Below the pieces are notes generated by a model that made no database searches, was not told the origin of the DNA, and was given only the letters and a program-made list of their open reading frames with translations. The position numbers and the translations under genes were made by a program. 64,000 bases of DNA from the NCBI RefSeq assembly GCF_050624435.1, contig NC_134539.1:42006001-42070000 (forward strand), given 5' to 3'. The DNA comes from Tenrec ecaudatus (Eukaryota; Chordata; Mammalia; Afrosoricida; Tenrecidae). This document shows, piece by piece, positions 24,845 through 36,924 of this stretch; positions within the stretch are counted from its first letter, which is position 1, and each line of letters begins with the position of its first letter.

Positions 24845-26270
24845 GTCCATTGGATGTGTTTCCAAGTTGGAGCCTTCCCTGGAGCTCCGTTGGGGACACA
24901 TAGGAGGGAACAGGAAAACGCAACATGTCAGAGCCACGTCGCTCCTTGGGTTCCAGGATCTCTATCTGACCCTCCCTCCTTGCCGTTCCTCTCAGAGTCT
25001 ACTGATGCTGTAAACTATATACACGGGAGAACTATGAACATTAGAACCTGACGAAACTACCTGTGTTTTGGAATCTCAGAAGTTTTCTGTTTTTGACATG
25101 GGTCAGCCACCACCTTTCTATAATTCTCTATGTGACAGAAAATAGTTCTTTTCCTTTTGTGACAGGTTTTGGTTCTGGCTTCTACAGAGTTTCCTGTGGA
25201 TAATGTTCAGAGATTTAGGTATATTTAGCAGAAGATTAAGGGTAAGCGTTTACGCCATCTAGTCTAGAACCAGAAATTCTTAGTATTTTATTTTTTTAAA
25301 GTGGATCCATTATTATAGCCCCCCCAAAAAATATTCTAGGTGTCATAATAAATATTTAAAGGGAGAAATAAATTCAATTTTATACAGTCTATTAGCAGAA
25401 GAGAAATATATAGAAAATTCTCAATTTTATGAGGCTTAGAACTAAACTTAGTACTAAAATCTAATATGGGTATTTTAATTTTTTAAAAAAATAAGAATGT
25501 TTTAGTCTTGTGAACATAATTGGGAAAAATTCTGGAAATATCAGAATGCTGAATCATGCATCATTTGAAGAATACATTGCAATAAGCGGAATTAATTCCA
25601 GAAATGTATGGGAGTGTGATTATTCAAAATCAAACAATGCATTAAAATACTGTCATTTTAAAAAGAAATAATATATGGCAATATTTATAAATGCAGACAA
25701 TTATTGGAAATATATTGATTTTTTTACCCTCTCCAGAGGGAATCAGTTTCATTTCTCTTCATCTTCTGTTTTATGTAGTTAGCTGCTTAAAATTGACATC
25801 CTTCACATCAATCATAAACAATTACTTTTTACGAGTTTTCTATTCATTGTCTTTGAAATTACCAACACAGGATTGCATGCAAACAGGGGAGAGAGGACCC
25901 TACTCACAGCTTTGTCAGTGCTACCGTTCCACTGGAAAAAAGAGACCCATCTCAGAAGCAGGTAGAGAATCCCAACACTATGCAGACAACAGAGTTGCCT
26001 GTATGGATGTGTAACAGGGCACCAGAGGTCACAATCTAGAGACCATGAGACTGAGCAGCAAGATTCCTAGCCACACCTGACCAGAAAAAGTCAGTGCCTT
26101 CAGGCAGGATGCCTTCCAGAGGAGGATGCCCTCTGAGCATTTGCCAGTCCTCCCAGAGCTTTGGATCACTTGCCAGGGCAGAGTCCAAGGGACCACCTGG
26201 CTGCGAGGTCAAAGACCAGAGAGATGGGTGGCTGAGAAGACACACTGCAGGCAACCTCTAAACATACTAA
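24845..26270. other. Unassigned intergenic DNA
   Basis: AT-rich up to 25860, then a less AT-rich stretch at 25880-26265 that abuts an RTE tail. The latter may be part of a repeat I do not know. No gene is seen. Confidence 0.3.
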
Positions 26271-26275
26271 TATTG

Positions 26276-26440
26276 TTGATGTTGTTGTTAGGTGCCATCA
26301 AGTAACTTCCGACTCATGGCGACTCCACATCAGAACAAAACAGTCTTGCCTGAGCCATCCAAACAATTGCTTTTATGCTTGATCCCAATGCAGTCACAGA
26401 TAGTCAGGAATGTTGACTGGGAGTTCTGTGTGGCCTTTGA
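26276..26440 (-). mobile_element. RTE 3' end, antisense
   Basis: Starts with the antisense (GTT)n end and 'AGGTGCCATCAAGTAACTTC', then 'ACTCATGGCGAC', the shared RTE/AfroSINE tail, and continues into RTE 3' UTR-like sequence before similarity fades. Confidence 0.6.
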
Positions 26441-27656
26441 AAGGGTTTTATTGATCCCAGCAGAAGGTATAGTGCCGTGGGAGGGAAAGAGGATGGGGAG
26501 CGGAGGCATGTTTGACTCCTGCCTCAAAGGTATCAACCTTGGGCAGATGTGGAACTGGGTTCTCCTCCCTTCTGTAGCCAAAGGAGGTGAGATGTGGCTT
26601 CCAAGCCAGTCCTCAGCCTGCGATTTTGATAGTTGAAGATTTCATGAAAGGCCTTCTACATCGTTCGATATCAAAATATAAATAAAATTGAAGAAATTGA
26701 ACAAATATCTACAATGTCATTAAAGTATCCTTGTCTTTTACTCTTGTAAATTTATTAGTACCATCTCTTTGCTTCATAATTAATCTATTACAAATAAGCC
26801 CAAATCCCCCTGTTGAAGTGTGATTTCTTCTTGCAAAGGTATTTCCAAATGTGGAAATGCTGAAAGATTACACATGAACTGGAATACTAAGAAGCAGAGT
26901 CGGTATAGTATGGTCAGGAGCCAGAAGTTGGCAGAGGATACACGAAGCTAGGAAGGGCAGTTGGTAACCACTGGCAAGAGCACATTGGGTTTCCCCTGGA
27001 GGATGAGCCTCTGAAGCTTTGGTTCTCTGCTCCACTTCACTAGGGGAAAATAGGTATATGTCACATTCATTTTCCATCCGCTAAGAGGATGTTTTGAGAA
27101 GTTCTAATTAGGGAAACAGGTATTTTACTAAAGAGAATATCTGATTTCCTTCCTGCCATTTACAGTTAAAAACAATGGTCATCACTCTCAAGAATTAAGG
27201 TAAGTAGAAAATCATTATTTCATTTTTTTTTCTATTTTCCATCGACAAACATTGATATCAGTTGATCGCCTGATAAAATAAGATGGAAAAGTTCACAGTA
27301 TACAGCTAGTCTTAAAAGTGGATTAAAAAAATCAGAGGTGCTGTATGCTCACAGGTTTTTAGTAAATGTCAGATATGAATATTAACATATTGAAATATTA
27401 ATAGTTACTATGTAATTTATACTATATTGTTACTAAGATTATTTATTCAGTCTCTCTGAATAGTTAATTGAAATTATTAATGACTTTAACTTCTTTTGGA
27501 CTTTTCCAAATTTTCTGACTCGAGAATATAACATTAATTTAATTGGAAAGTTTTATTTATTTATAAAAAAGTCATTACTTTAAGCATAATTAGGTTTTTG
27601 AGACATTATCTACAAACCATACAAAATTATCACCTTCTGCACAGTTTAAGAATATT
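26441..27656. other. Unassigned, upstream of the OR13D1 unit
   Basis: No repeat family or gene recognised. The sequence becomes very AT-rich after 27200. Confidence 0.3.
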
Positions 27657-27776
27657 ACTTTAAATCACTTCTGGGATTACAAAGTCCCTTTGGAGAAAAC
27701 AGAGAAGGATTTAAATGGGGTATCAGAGCCAACAGCAAGTTCTCTACAAATGTTTAGTGTACACGTAGGTGGGAGA
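27657..27776 (+). promoter_or_regulatory. Conserved upstream block A (copy 1): candidate OR13D1 promoter or first exon
   Basis: This block is similar, in the same orientation, to 59794-59917. Shared words include ACTTTAAATCAC, GGGATTACA, GATTTAAAT and a possible splice donor (CGTAG|GTGGGA here at 27768, CAGAG|GTAAGA in the other copy). Here TCCCTTTGGAG at 27684-27694 resembles an O/E (EBF) site, and TAATTA-like homeodomain sequence lies about 70 nt upstream at 27588-27593, both typical of OR promoters. Both blocks lie 3.8-4.2 kb upstream of an OR13D coding exon. The function is inferred. Confidence 0.4.
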
Positions 27777-27779
27777 TTA

Positions 27780-29259
27780 ATTTTCTATCGCTACAAATAC
27801 AAGACGGGTCATTCTTAGAAGCTTGACAACTTTACCACTGGTTTACCCACCTTGACTCTACCCACAGAAAGCTACTGTAGTGTAGCTACAGTTCAAAAGC
27901 AAAGAGAAGAGAGGTAAGCTTGATGAAGTGAATCCATAGTTCATTAGCATGTGGACACATAGAAGTTGGAAAATGAAATGATGTATATGTACTACATTTG
28001 TATGTAACCTGACATCCTGCTTTAATAAATAAATCCTACCAAAACATGCTACTTATCATTGTGGAGGAGCTGAAAATCCTACATTGAAACTTGAATATCA
28101 TTATTAATAAAACTATAGGCCTTATTTAAATATCACCAATCTTTCACTAATATCTTCTGTTCCAGGATCTATTTGGGTTCTCAATTGCGTGTAATGATAT
28201 TTCCTTTTACTCTCCCTATTTTTAACAGCTTCTTAGATTGTTTTTTAACTTTGAAAGCTACCAAATAGAACAATGAAAAAAGAAATATGGATTAGAAGAA
28301 CTATTAAATAAAGAAAATATATTCAATATCTATGATCACTTTAAATCATGCATTTCCCCTTGCCACAGAAATGGAGAGAGAAGATGTGAAACTGGAGATC
28401 AAGATTAAATTAATATGTAATATGTGTTGTCCACTCATTCTGCCAAGAACTACTACACATGTTATGCCAATCTTCATAACAATGATATTAAATACATATT
28501 ACTATGTTAATGATAGATCAGAGAAGTTAAGTATCTTGCCACAGTGCCAAGAGGAAACTCTTGACTCTAAGCCATATGTTCTTTCCATTTAGATTTAGTA
28601 CTTTCCCATAAATAAAGCTTAACAGTAGTAAAGACAGAGGTAAAGGACTTTAGGTATAGTGGTGTTACCTAGCACAGCCTTCGAGACAGGGCATGCAGGC
28701 TGGGCCTCATTTGTTCATCCCAGCACTGAACCTATTGCTGAGATACAAGTTCTAACTGTGTAAAAGCTTCAAGCTTTCACTGTCCTCCCAGGAACAAAAA
28801 ATTCACTTGATTTCCACAAAGAGAAGTTCATGAGAAAATTCAAGATAAACCTCAAGACCACGTAGGGAAAAAAAAAAGAGAGAGACTTTTGCTCTTTGCC
28901 TTCACTCACCCAGAATTATTCATTAGTAATTTCTCTGAGGTACATAAGAGCTCATTTATTCTGACAAGCACTGTGAATCTCTTAAAGAGATGTCTCATGA
29001 TGTGAGGAATGAAGTTTATTAGGAAAACGAATGTAAACTTGGTGATTCTGGAATGAAAATGTGACTCCCAATGGTGACAAATTTATACCAAGAAAATCGT
29101 TGAGGTTGGCTGTGGATAATCTGATTTGAGAATCTCATTGGGCACAGCGTGAAATGTTGGCTGAGTTTATTGGCTTAGAAACAAACCACTGCTTTCTTCT
29201 GTGGGCCAATTCAGGTAGAATATGGGTATGTGAACGCACATGATTCAGAATTTTCAGAA
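27780..29259. other. Intron-like spacer; includes a MIR-type fragment
   Basis: Between conserved blocks A and B of the OR13D1 unit. At about 28430-28590 'GAGAAGTTAAGTATCTTGCC' followed by 'CTAAGCCATATG' resembles a MIR in antisense. The rest is unassigned AT-rich DNA. Confidence 0.4.
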
Positions 29260-29530
29260 GATTCTTTCCTTCCACAGGGAATGCCCAGTGGTGAAGATCA
29301 AACTACGGACAAGGTCGTTAGGTCGATGGATAAAACTCATGGAGCCAGGAAATGGAAACTTGACCACTTCTTGATCAGAAAGAAGGAAGATGTAGCTGAA
29401 GCTTCTACAATTTCTCCAACGTCCATCCCATGCACCAGAATCTTCACAATCTGTATGATATTGCTGGTATGTTTGATGCATCCCGTCTGCACTGCTGCTC
29501 TTGACCAAGAGATAAATAATGTGTTTTAGA
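29260..29530 (+). promoter_or_regulatory. Conserved upstream block B (copy 1): candidate 5' exon or ancient repeat
   Basis: Colinear with 61662-61925. A splice-acceptor-like TTTCCTTCCACAG ends at 29277 and is followed by GGAATGCCCA; the second copy has TCCCATCTGTAG then GTAATGCCCA. Shared words follow, such as GAGCCAGGA and CAGAAAGAA. A 99-codon frame here is not conserved in copy 2, so the block is unlikely to be protein coding. It could be a noncoding 5' exon, or an old dispersed repeat carried along by the duplication. Confidence 0.4.
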
Positions 29531-30130
29531 AATAATCCTTTATCGAGAACTCAGGATGTGTTAACCCATTGTTCAAGGAAGATATAGTTGTAAGATCACA
29601 TTGATTGAAACCGGAACATTCAATGGCATAGTCTACATTATATAAATTAAGAAAAATTCCCTCTTCAATTTCTTGTCCACTGGCAGATCTTTTCTATTGT
29701 TTTTATTTTAGCGACAGTTGGAGTCACCAGCATATGGACAAGTGTGGTTTTTTGGTGGTCTCCAAATAATTAAGAAAGAAGACATGAATACAATCTTGGC
29801 ACTAAGGCTGTTTCCCACTAAGAAAAATATTACTTTTGCCTTTTATTTTTAGTACCAGAAAATACATGTATTGAAAATTAGAGAAATATGAAAAATACTA
29901 AGAAAATTTCAAATACTCTAAAATTTATCTTTCAAAGAAAAAAACATAGTTAATAGTTTGATGTGGTTTTGTCCAGGTATGTAGATATAGTATTATAATC
30001 ATTCATATTGCCATGAAACTTACATTTATCATCCAAAATGAGCATTTCCCCCCATATCCTTACTTCAAAAATCAAACCTTTAATTAGTATAACAAATGAA
30101 AGTATGCTTTTTGCGCATGTTATAACAGTC
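29531..30130. other. Unassigned spacer upstream of OR13D1
   Basis: No gene or repeat family recognised. Confidence 0.3.
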
Positions 30131-30131
30131 T

Positions 30132-30340
30132 CCTCCACTAGGACCAGTGGTGCAGCAGGGCATGAGTTGGGCCGTGAACCACAAGGTCTGTGGTTCAAAT
30201 CCATGAGCCATCCCAAGGAACAAAGATGAGGCTTTCTCCTTCCATAAAGATTTATAATCTTGAAACTCACAGGGGCAGGTCTACTCTGTCCTATAGGGTC
30301 ACTATGCACTAGCATCCACTTAATGGCAGTGAGTTTCATT
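30132..30340 (+). repeat. AfroSINE, near full length
   Basis: Head 'GGACCAGTGGTGCAGCAGG', B box GGTTCAAAT, 'AAACTCACAGGGGCAGG', and tail 'CCTATAGGGTCACTATG' to 'GGCAGTGAGTTT'. All modules are in order. Confidence 0.9.
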
Positions 30341-30344
30341 GGTT

Positions 30345-31046
30345 TGGGTTGTTTTGTTGTTGTTATTTTGAGAGACGGGAAATGGAGAAACAAATATTAC
30401 AACCATCCCAGGATTTAAGAGCTAAGTTTAGTGCTCCTCTGAAAGACTCGGCGGCGGGTGGGGTGGGGGTGGGGGGCAGGTCCTTCTCTTCTATTTCTTC
30501 ACTTCATTCTCCTTCTAATTTCAAAGAACTGTGGCCAAACAAATAAAAACTGCCTCAAGTCACGCCTTTGAGGAAACAAGCCCATGTGCCAAGGCAACCA
30601 GAGCCAGTGAGGAAGTGTGTGAATAAGGGAATCGAGTCTAAATTACTAAAGTTGTCTCTATTTTTTTCATCTTTCCTAAACCACTGTTAGGTGATAACTC
30701 ACTAAGAAGAAGATTAAGATGGCAAAACCAAGAGAACTGCTCTATGTGTCCGAGCAAGGAATTAACCTGAAAGTGCACACCCTTACACGCTCCCAAACAC
30801 AAGAGCAGATCAAGCGTTTGACTGTAGATTGATGAGAGGATAAGGCAGGCATTTTCTTCTTCTGCAGTCACAGTCCAGCATCAAAACGTCTTTCACCTTG
30901 GTTGGACATCATAACAGACACATATGAAACAATTGAAGGAGCACAGCTAGATGTAATTGGAATTTATAAAACAGAAAGCTAGGGGTCCGGATTGGAAAAA
31001 GTAAGTATGGCAGAAAGATTCATTTGATCAGACCGAAGGCATTTTT
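30345..31046. other. Unassigned spacer
   Basis: A G-rich tract (GGTGGGGTGGGGGTGGGGGG) at about 30457-30476 is the only notable feature. Confidence 0.3.
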
Positions 31047-31141
31047 TAAAAACATTTTAGGGGCTCATACAACTCTTATCACAATCCATACATATACATA
31101 CAACAATTGTATAAAGCACATCTGTACATTCTTTGCCCATA
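31047..31141 (-). mobile_element. LINE tail family T, about 95-bp copy, antisense
   Basis: Begins at the same 3' end as the other T copies (TTTTAAAAACATTTTAGGGG then CTCATACAACTC) and is cut after TACATTCTTTGCCC. A severely 5'-truncated LINE insertion. Confidence 0.75.
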
Positions 31142-31202
31142 ACGAATCTCTGTGAAAGGAAGTCTAGAGAGTTTAACCTGAAGCCAGACTAAAATTAAAT
31201 GT

Positions 31203-31394
31203 GCTGTTGTTGTATCAATGCCGACTCATAGCGACCTTGCTGGGCAGAGTTGACCTGCCCCGTCAGAATCCCACAGCTGTACATCTACACAGACTCCAAC
31301 TGCCACACCTTTCTCCTGCAACACAGTGAGCAGGTTAAAGGCATCAGTCTTGTGATTGGCAGCTGAGCACTTAACCACTGCACTGCCAGGGATC
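31203..31394 (-). repeat. AfroSINE, antisense, near full length
   Basis: 'GTTGTTGTATCAATGCCG', 'CTCATAGCGACC', 'CACACCTTTCTCCTGC' and the head complement 'TTAACCACTGCACTGCCAGG' appear in antisense order. Confidence 0.85.
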
Positions 31395-31399
31395 CTCTG

Positions 31400-31560
31400 C
31401 TGGAGTCAGACTTCCAGGCTATCTTGAGTCTTACTGTGTGGCTTTGGACAAGCTACTTTAATTTCCCTTTGTCTGTTTGTTCTACCTTAAAATAAGGATG
31501 GTGATAGGATTGGGATCTAGTAACACTCAGATGAGTTCTTGAAACTGTCTGGCACAGAAA
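31400..31560 (+). repeat. MIR SINE fragment
   Basis: 'CTGTGTGGCTTTGGACAAGC' then 'TTTCCCTTTGTCTGTTTG' and 'CTGTCTGGCACAGAAAAG' follow the MIR core-to-tail order. Confidence 0.55.
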
Positions 31561-31861
31561 AGATTAGCTCTGACTAGCCCGGCCACATTAATAGTTACTG
31601 GCATCCATGGAGAATTTTGTGCAAACCATGTTCGTGAGCATATTTTATGTACTCCTCAGAATATCTGTTGCCGTAAAATAAAAATCATATGAAACAGCTG
31701 GAAATACTACTGAATTTCTCAGTGCTTACATTTCATCCTTAGTAAAATTAGCATACTATCCCCAGTTCTCAATACAGGTCTAACAAATATGATTCTCTGA
31801 ACATCCAACAAAATAATGAAAATTAATTAGTCTTTAAAATCTACACAATTCACATTTCTCT

Positions 31862-31893
31862 TAGTCATGTCCTTATCTGAACTCTGCAGGTGA
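31862..31893 (+). promoter_or_regulatory. Candidate 3' splice acceptor of OR13D1
   Basis: TAGTCATGTCC and ACTCTGCAG|GTGAC precede the start codon by 13 nt. The same sequence precedes the OR13D-like gene at 63578. A TGA in frame at 31891-31893 fixes the start codon downstream of it. Confidence 0.65.
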
Positions 31894-31902
31894 CTTGGTC
31901 TT

Positions 31903-32847
31903 ATGGCGACGGGAAACCTTTCAGCTGTGACGGAATTCTTTCTAGTGGGGCTTTCCCAGTACCCAGAGCTCCAGTTTTTCCTGTTCATGGTCTGTCTCAT
32001 CATGTACATAATAATCCTCCTTGGAAACAGCCTCCTCATTCTCATCAGTCTCCTGGATTCCCGGCTGCACACTCCTATGTACTTCTTCCTTGGGAACCTC
32101 TCCTTTTTGGACATCTGTTACACATCTTCTTCCATTCCTCCAATGCTTATCATTTTTGGGTCTGAGAGAAAATCCATCTCTTTTGTTGGGTGTGCTCTTC
32201 AGATGGTTGTCTCCCTTGCCTTGGGATGCACTGAGTGTCTTCTCCTAGCTGTGATGGCTTATGACAGGTACATGGCCATCTGCAACCCACTGAGGTACTC
32301 CATCATCATGAACAGGATGCTCTGTGTGCAAATGGCCTCATGGTCCTGGATTATAGGCAGTCTGACCTCCATAGTACAAACTGTTCTGACAATGCTGTTA
32401 CCTTTCTGTGGGAATAATGTCATTGACCACCTTACTTGTGAGTTACTGGCGCTTCTTAAGCTCGTCTGCTCTGATATCTCCATCAATGTGCTTGTCATGA
32501 CAGTGGCAAATGTTGTCATTTTAGTGATTCCTCTACTGCTCATTTTCATCTCCTATGTTTTCATTCTGTCTACTATACTAAGGCTTAATTCCACTGAGGG
32601 GAAAAAGAAGGCCTTTTCTACCTGTTCAGCTCACCTGACTGTGGTCATCTTATTCTATGGCTCAGCCCTATTTATGTACATGAAGCCCAAATCAAAGGAC
32701 ACAAAGACCTCTGATGAGATCATTGGGATGTCTTATGGAGTGGTGACTCCAATGTTGAACCCCATCATCTACAGCCTGAGGAATAAAGAGGTAAAAGAAG
32801 CTGTGAAGAAAGTCTTGAGCAGACACCTACACTCGTGGAAAATATGA
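31903..32847 (+). CDS. OR13D1: Olfactory receptor 13D1-type
   Basis: Class II odorant receptor of 314 residues beginning [12 protein letters not shown]. Hallmarks: N-glycosylation site NLS at 5-7, LHTPMYFF at 55-62, Cys97, Cys169, Cys179 and Cys189, DRYMAIC at 121-127 (Met in place of the usual Val), KAFSTCSAH at 236-244, PIIYSLRN at 287-294, and a short basic tail. Long shared stretches with human OR13D1 as I remember it include [15 protein letters not shown] and the [15 protein letters not shown] region. An in-frame TGA 12 nt upstream makes ATG 31903 the only available start, so the N-terminal extension annotated for human OR13D1 is not present here. It lies on the opposite strand to OR genes 1 and 2, as in human 9q31. 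It appears intact. Confidence 0.96.
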   Translation: MATGNLSAVTEFFLVGLSQYPELQFFLFMVCLIMYIIILLGNSLLILISLLDSRLHTPMYFFLGNLSFLDICYTSSSIPPMLIIFGSERKSISFVGCALQMVVSLALGCTECLLLAVMAYDRYMAICNPLRYSIIMNRMLCVQMASWSWIIGSLTSIVQTVLTMLLPFCGNNVIDHLTCELLALLKLVCSDISINVLVMTVANVVILVIPLLLIFISYVFILSTILRLNSTEGKKKAFSTCSAHLTVVILFYGSALFMYMKPKSKDTKTSDEIIGMSYGVVTPMLNPIIYSLRNKEVKEAVKKVLSRHLHSWKI

Positions 32848-32905
32848 AAGGCATTAAGGGATGCAAGCATTTCTGTGGAGGAAAGACATGTCTGTGGTAT
32901 TCACC

Positions 32906-32911
32906 AATAAA
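32906..32911 (+). promoter_or_regulatory. Candidate poly(A) signal of OR13D1
   Basis: AATAAA about 59 nt after the TGA stop. The short 3' UTR it implies is plausible for an OR, but other signals farther downstream are not excluded. Confidence 0.45.
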
Positions 32912-33262
32912 GTAGAACTCAGTATTGTGAGAGATTTGCAGCGGCAAACTAAAACTGAGACTGTCTTTGTTTACACCAGGCCGTGCCCATGGAAATTTTA
33001 AAAATAATACCCATTCATCATACTTCATAGCTGTATGTATCTCATCCTCTGGGTCTCTTATAGGCCATGATGGAAGCTCTTTGTGGCAAAACAATTCTCC
33101 CTCTCTCTCTCATTATACTTTTCTTTCTTTGCTCTTCCATTTCTTCATTACATTTTCCCCAATATTTTAAAGTACAGCCTATTGTTTTAGTCTGTATAAA
33201 CATGTCTTCAACTGATAAAAATAGCACCTTTTCTTTTTTAAGGCATCACCTATCTTCCTCCA
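32912..33262. other. 3' flank of OR13D1, unassigned
   Basis: No repeat or gene recognised before the LTR fossil at 33263. Confidence 0.35.
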
Positions 33263-33775
33263 TGTGTTGTACTTTAGAGAAACAAATCCATGGAAACTCA
33301 TGTATAAGAGAGAGTTTTATATAAAGCATAAGTGCACATCAAGAAAACAGCCCAACCCAGTGCTGCCCAAGCCCACAAGTCCAACATTAACCCATTAACC
33401 CATATGTCCAACACCAATCCACGAAGTCCTCCTCCATCTCACAAAACACACGCAATGATTCTCACTGCAGGAGGAAAGCCGAGTCAGTGAATGTGTAAAT
33501 ATCTCAGTGCTGACAGGGGTCTCTACACGGCTGCTCCAGCACCCAGGGCTATATCGGGACAGGTCCATGTGGTTTCTCCTCAGGGATGTCTTGCAGGAGG
33601 TGAGCCTTGCCGCCTGAATCAGGGAACTGGTTAAGGCAGCTGCACCCTGGTCCAACCATCAGAAAGCAAGAGACCTGAGGACACGACAGGTGAGGCTCAC
33701 TGAGCCATTTATCTCTCCACTCTTCAACTAACGCCACATGTGTTTACCAGCCAGGTTGGCACAATAAACTAATAT
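33263..33775 (-). mobile_element. LTR fossil, family V (subtype 1), solo
   Basis: About 0.5 kb, matching the copies at 54701-55200 and 57109-57628 over its full length. On its own sense (minus) strand it has the GTTTATTGTGCC start region and a TATAAA-like box before the far end. There is no internal region beside it, so it is a solo LTR. The family resembles ERVL/MaLR-type LTRs, but I cannot name it. Confidence 0.65.
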
Positions 33776-33779
33776 CAGT

Positions 33780-35080
33780 CTCTCAAGTCCATATTCTGCT
33801 AAGTGATCTTGACTGTACTATCTAGATCAAATGGTGAGCACGGAACACAGATTGGGCCTATGGAATGGAGGTGAGGAAGAAGCAGGGAATATCCTCCAAG
33901 CCACTTAGTTCTCAGGGTAGCATGTGATCTAAAACAGGATGATATATCCAATTAAATTTCAGGTCTATTGCCAGAGTTTCAGAGGAGTCATTTTTTTCCT
34001 TCCAGGGTTTCTAAAACAGTACAGTGTGAGCCAGGAACTTTCATTTGGTCATTTGTATCAATATGTGGAAAGAGCCAAACTAAGAATCAAATCATCACAG
34101 AGGAAATTAGAGCTAAAAGAGGGAAAGGAGTGTGCCTGATGAGGTCATTTTAACTTCTCAGTCAAGTTGGGTCTAGAGATAAACGCATGCTTTGACTTGT
34201 CAGATAGGTTATCCAATAAATTACCTTTTTAAAAAAGAGTTTGACGTGACTACCATAACTTGTAACCATATAAATCTTGATCACCTCATTCCCTTGCCTT
34301 ATATCATATTCTCTCTCCTCTTTGAATCCTGACTATATCTTTTCCTTTGTACGTCCCTTTTCACATTTTTGTTGTACCTGTATGTCTCTCTTAGTTCACC
34401 TCTCATTTTATATTGTTTCTATCTTTTTTTTGCTGTCACTTTATTCTTCTCTTTCTTTGTTTCAATGACACTCAAGATTTTTAAATAAAAGTCTATAAGT
34501 GATTCCAAATCCAACATTTAGAAGTCATTTCTTTCTTTAGTAGCCAATATACAATAATATGACCACTGTGCTTGCCTGCTCTCAGCTCAGTTCAGGAAAG
34601 TAGTGCTGGAGCCGTTTTACATTTTCCAATTTGTTAGTTCTTTTATTCCCCAGATTTTTATACAGGGCTTCTCAGTCATTTATAATCATATTATAATTCT
34701 CTTTCCATGGTATTTAATCCATATACAGTCTACTTGTCCCACCAGCAAAGAGTGTATACAGGTCCCCTAAAAATGATACATAAAATATGTTTAATAGGTT
34801 TTACTTGGGTTTAGAATGAGATCAAAGTGATTCAGTAAACAAAAAGCTTCAATATTCAATATTATAATTTCCATTTTCTACTCAATAAGCCTCTTCATAT
34901 TTCTCTGGCTTGTGACTAGCCACTGTGTTGTGAGGTCTATTTATTGCCTTCTCACAAGATCTGGGTTACCACAATTAAAATCTATATGTCATAGCAATCT
35001 TGATTAGGGCCCTCTCAAACAAAAGGTGTGTGCGGGGGTGGGGGAGGTTAGGGTGCAGAGGTACTCTTAAATTAATGGCT
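33780..35080. other. Unassigned intergenic DNA
   Basis: AT-rich with pyrimidine-rich tracts at 34300-34470. No gene or repeat recognised. Confidence 0.3.
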
Positions 35081-35081
35081 G

Positions 35082-36924
35082 TGTGGTAGTTACATAATCT
35101 GGTTTCAACTTGGGGGGTGAGTATTATTGACAATGAGCCTGATGCTGTCAGTGGACTAATCCCATACTTCATATCAATTGAATAATTTACATAAGGATTA
35201 AGATAAGCTAAATAAGGATTGAACTTGACTGTCTTAAGAACTGAGTTTAGGATCTGACTTACTAGGTTTATACTGTTTTCTTTTGACTATTGTTATTGAT
35301 ATAATGATTGATGGAAATGATTATTTGGAAGTATGAAAATAGACTTTGTAAGCCTTGCCTTCAGTCATTAAAATTTGAATCTTTAAATGCATTGAAGACA
35401 TGTCTGCAAAGAATTCTCAGAAAAGATAAGCCCCATCCAGTGTCTTGAGTGTGCAGGATGTTCGAAGGTGAAGAGACTTGCCTCGGGGGCTGTTTGACAG
35501 GTTGAATTAAAACAAGGAGCTTTTTGGGTTTGTGAATTTTGAAATAGTGGTTTTTGTCCAAAGCTGGAAAAAATCTGAAACCATCAAGAAAACTCCTCTC
35601 TAGGACTGAATGTTAAAGGGAGCCAGTGGGCAGGCTGAAATGCTTGCTAAGTGACCACCTGGATTCACCTGTTGAGTGGAAGTGTGAGAAAAACAGCAAT
35701 AGAGATGGGTTGAGTCTGGTCACTGACACCCATGGGCCTAGCTTACAGGAACTAGAGGAGAATATGAGAGTGGGTTGACTGGTCTGAAGTTCATGACCTA
35801 CAAGGGGCTAGGGCTATTGAGCTTTGTGATAGTGCCTATGGTCTAAAGTCAAGGTGACCAATGGGCACCCTGGTGAGGCTAAATGAAGCAGCCCACATTG
35901 CGTTGACCAGAACCTGACTAAATGAAGAAAAGATATTTGAACCTGTGAACTCGTGCATATTGCTGCAGACATTACAGATGGCTTGTCCAGATTTGACTTT
36001 GCTTATGGATGAAGATGCCACAAGTTTCCAACAAGAATGAAGATTCTTCAGATCAAGGAACATGATTGTCTCCTCAGAGCACTGGGTTGATGTAAGTGTG
36101 CAGTATAGAAACTGGATTCCCAAGATGGGGGGATAAAGGCATGAAATGGCTGGCTTACAAACTTTCATAGGTGGGGGAATATATTCATAGGATTTTGGTT
36201 TAGGTGTTCACATAAGCATAGAATATTATGGTATTGTTCACTTACAGAATATTATGTTAAATTGAGGCTTTGGCACTTATTGAATTGTCTGCTTTTTAGT
36301 TTTGCCCTGTTAGGTACAGATATGATTTTATTATTGTTTGGAAATTATATATGGCTAAAGAGTTGTGTAAAAATGTCAAGTTGACAATGGGTGGTCCGTG
36401 GTAGTTACATAATCTGGTATCAACTTGCAAAGAGGGGGAGTCTAGCCTGTCGGTCAGGTCATAACCAATGAGGCCTCTGTGTGGGCATGACCTTCTCCTG
36501 AGGATTCTGGAAACTCAGTATTCCTCCCCAAAGAGAGGAGACCCTCTCTCTCTGCTTTGTCTCCCTGAGAGACATTCCTGTTGATGAGCCACATGGAGCT
36601 GTGCTGATGGCAGTCAGAGCCTTGGAGCTGGAGGAGCCATGTGGAGATTCACGCCAGTGCTGAGATGCTTCCACCGCCACTGGATCCACAAGATATTCCA
36701 CCCACTGATCTGTGATCTTTCATTCAGCATCATTGCATGTTTCTGAATCTGAAGAGGAATTTGCAGACTGGTATCGGACATATGGGCTAACATCAGACTT
36801 ATGGACTTGATCTGGACTGGGATGCGATGTTTTCTTAATGTACAATCGTTCTTTGACATAAAGTTATCTCTTACACACATAGGAGTGTTTAGGATTTTTT
36901 CTCTAGCAGACCCAGCCCAACACA
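35082..36924 (+). mobile_element. Possible two-ended retroviral or MaLR-type fossil
   Basis: A segment that opens with TGTGGTAGTTACATAATCTG at 35082 and runs about 1.3 kb to an LTR at 36397-36924 that opens with nearly the same sequence. The interior has no recognisable gag, pol or env, as in non-autonomous MaLR elements. Only the first 35-40 bp of the left end match the right LTR, so it may instead be two separate insertions. Old and non-coding. Confidence 0.4.
36397..36924 (+). mobile_element. LTR fossil, family V (subtype 2)
   Basis: About 528 bp, opening (TG)TGGTAGTTACATAATCTGG and closing CCCAACACA. 'GACATAAAGTTATCTCTTAC' near the end corresponds to the TATAAAG region of the other copies. 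Same orientation as 54701-55200, opposite to 37860-38332. Confidence 0.65.

Noticed and set aside
24711-25051. Frames rich in Cys-Val or Thr-His
   Set aside because: Translation of the (GT)n microsatellite and its flank.
29230-29529. 99-codon frame overlapping conserved block B, with a hydrophobic C-terminus
   Set aside because: The homologous block at 61662-61925 does not keep the frame, so selection for protein is unlikely.
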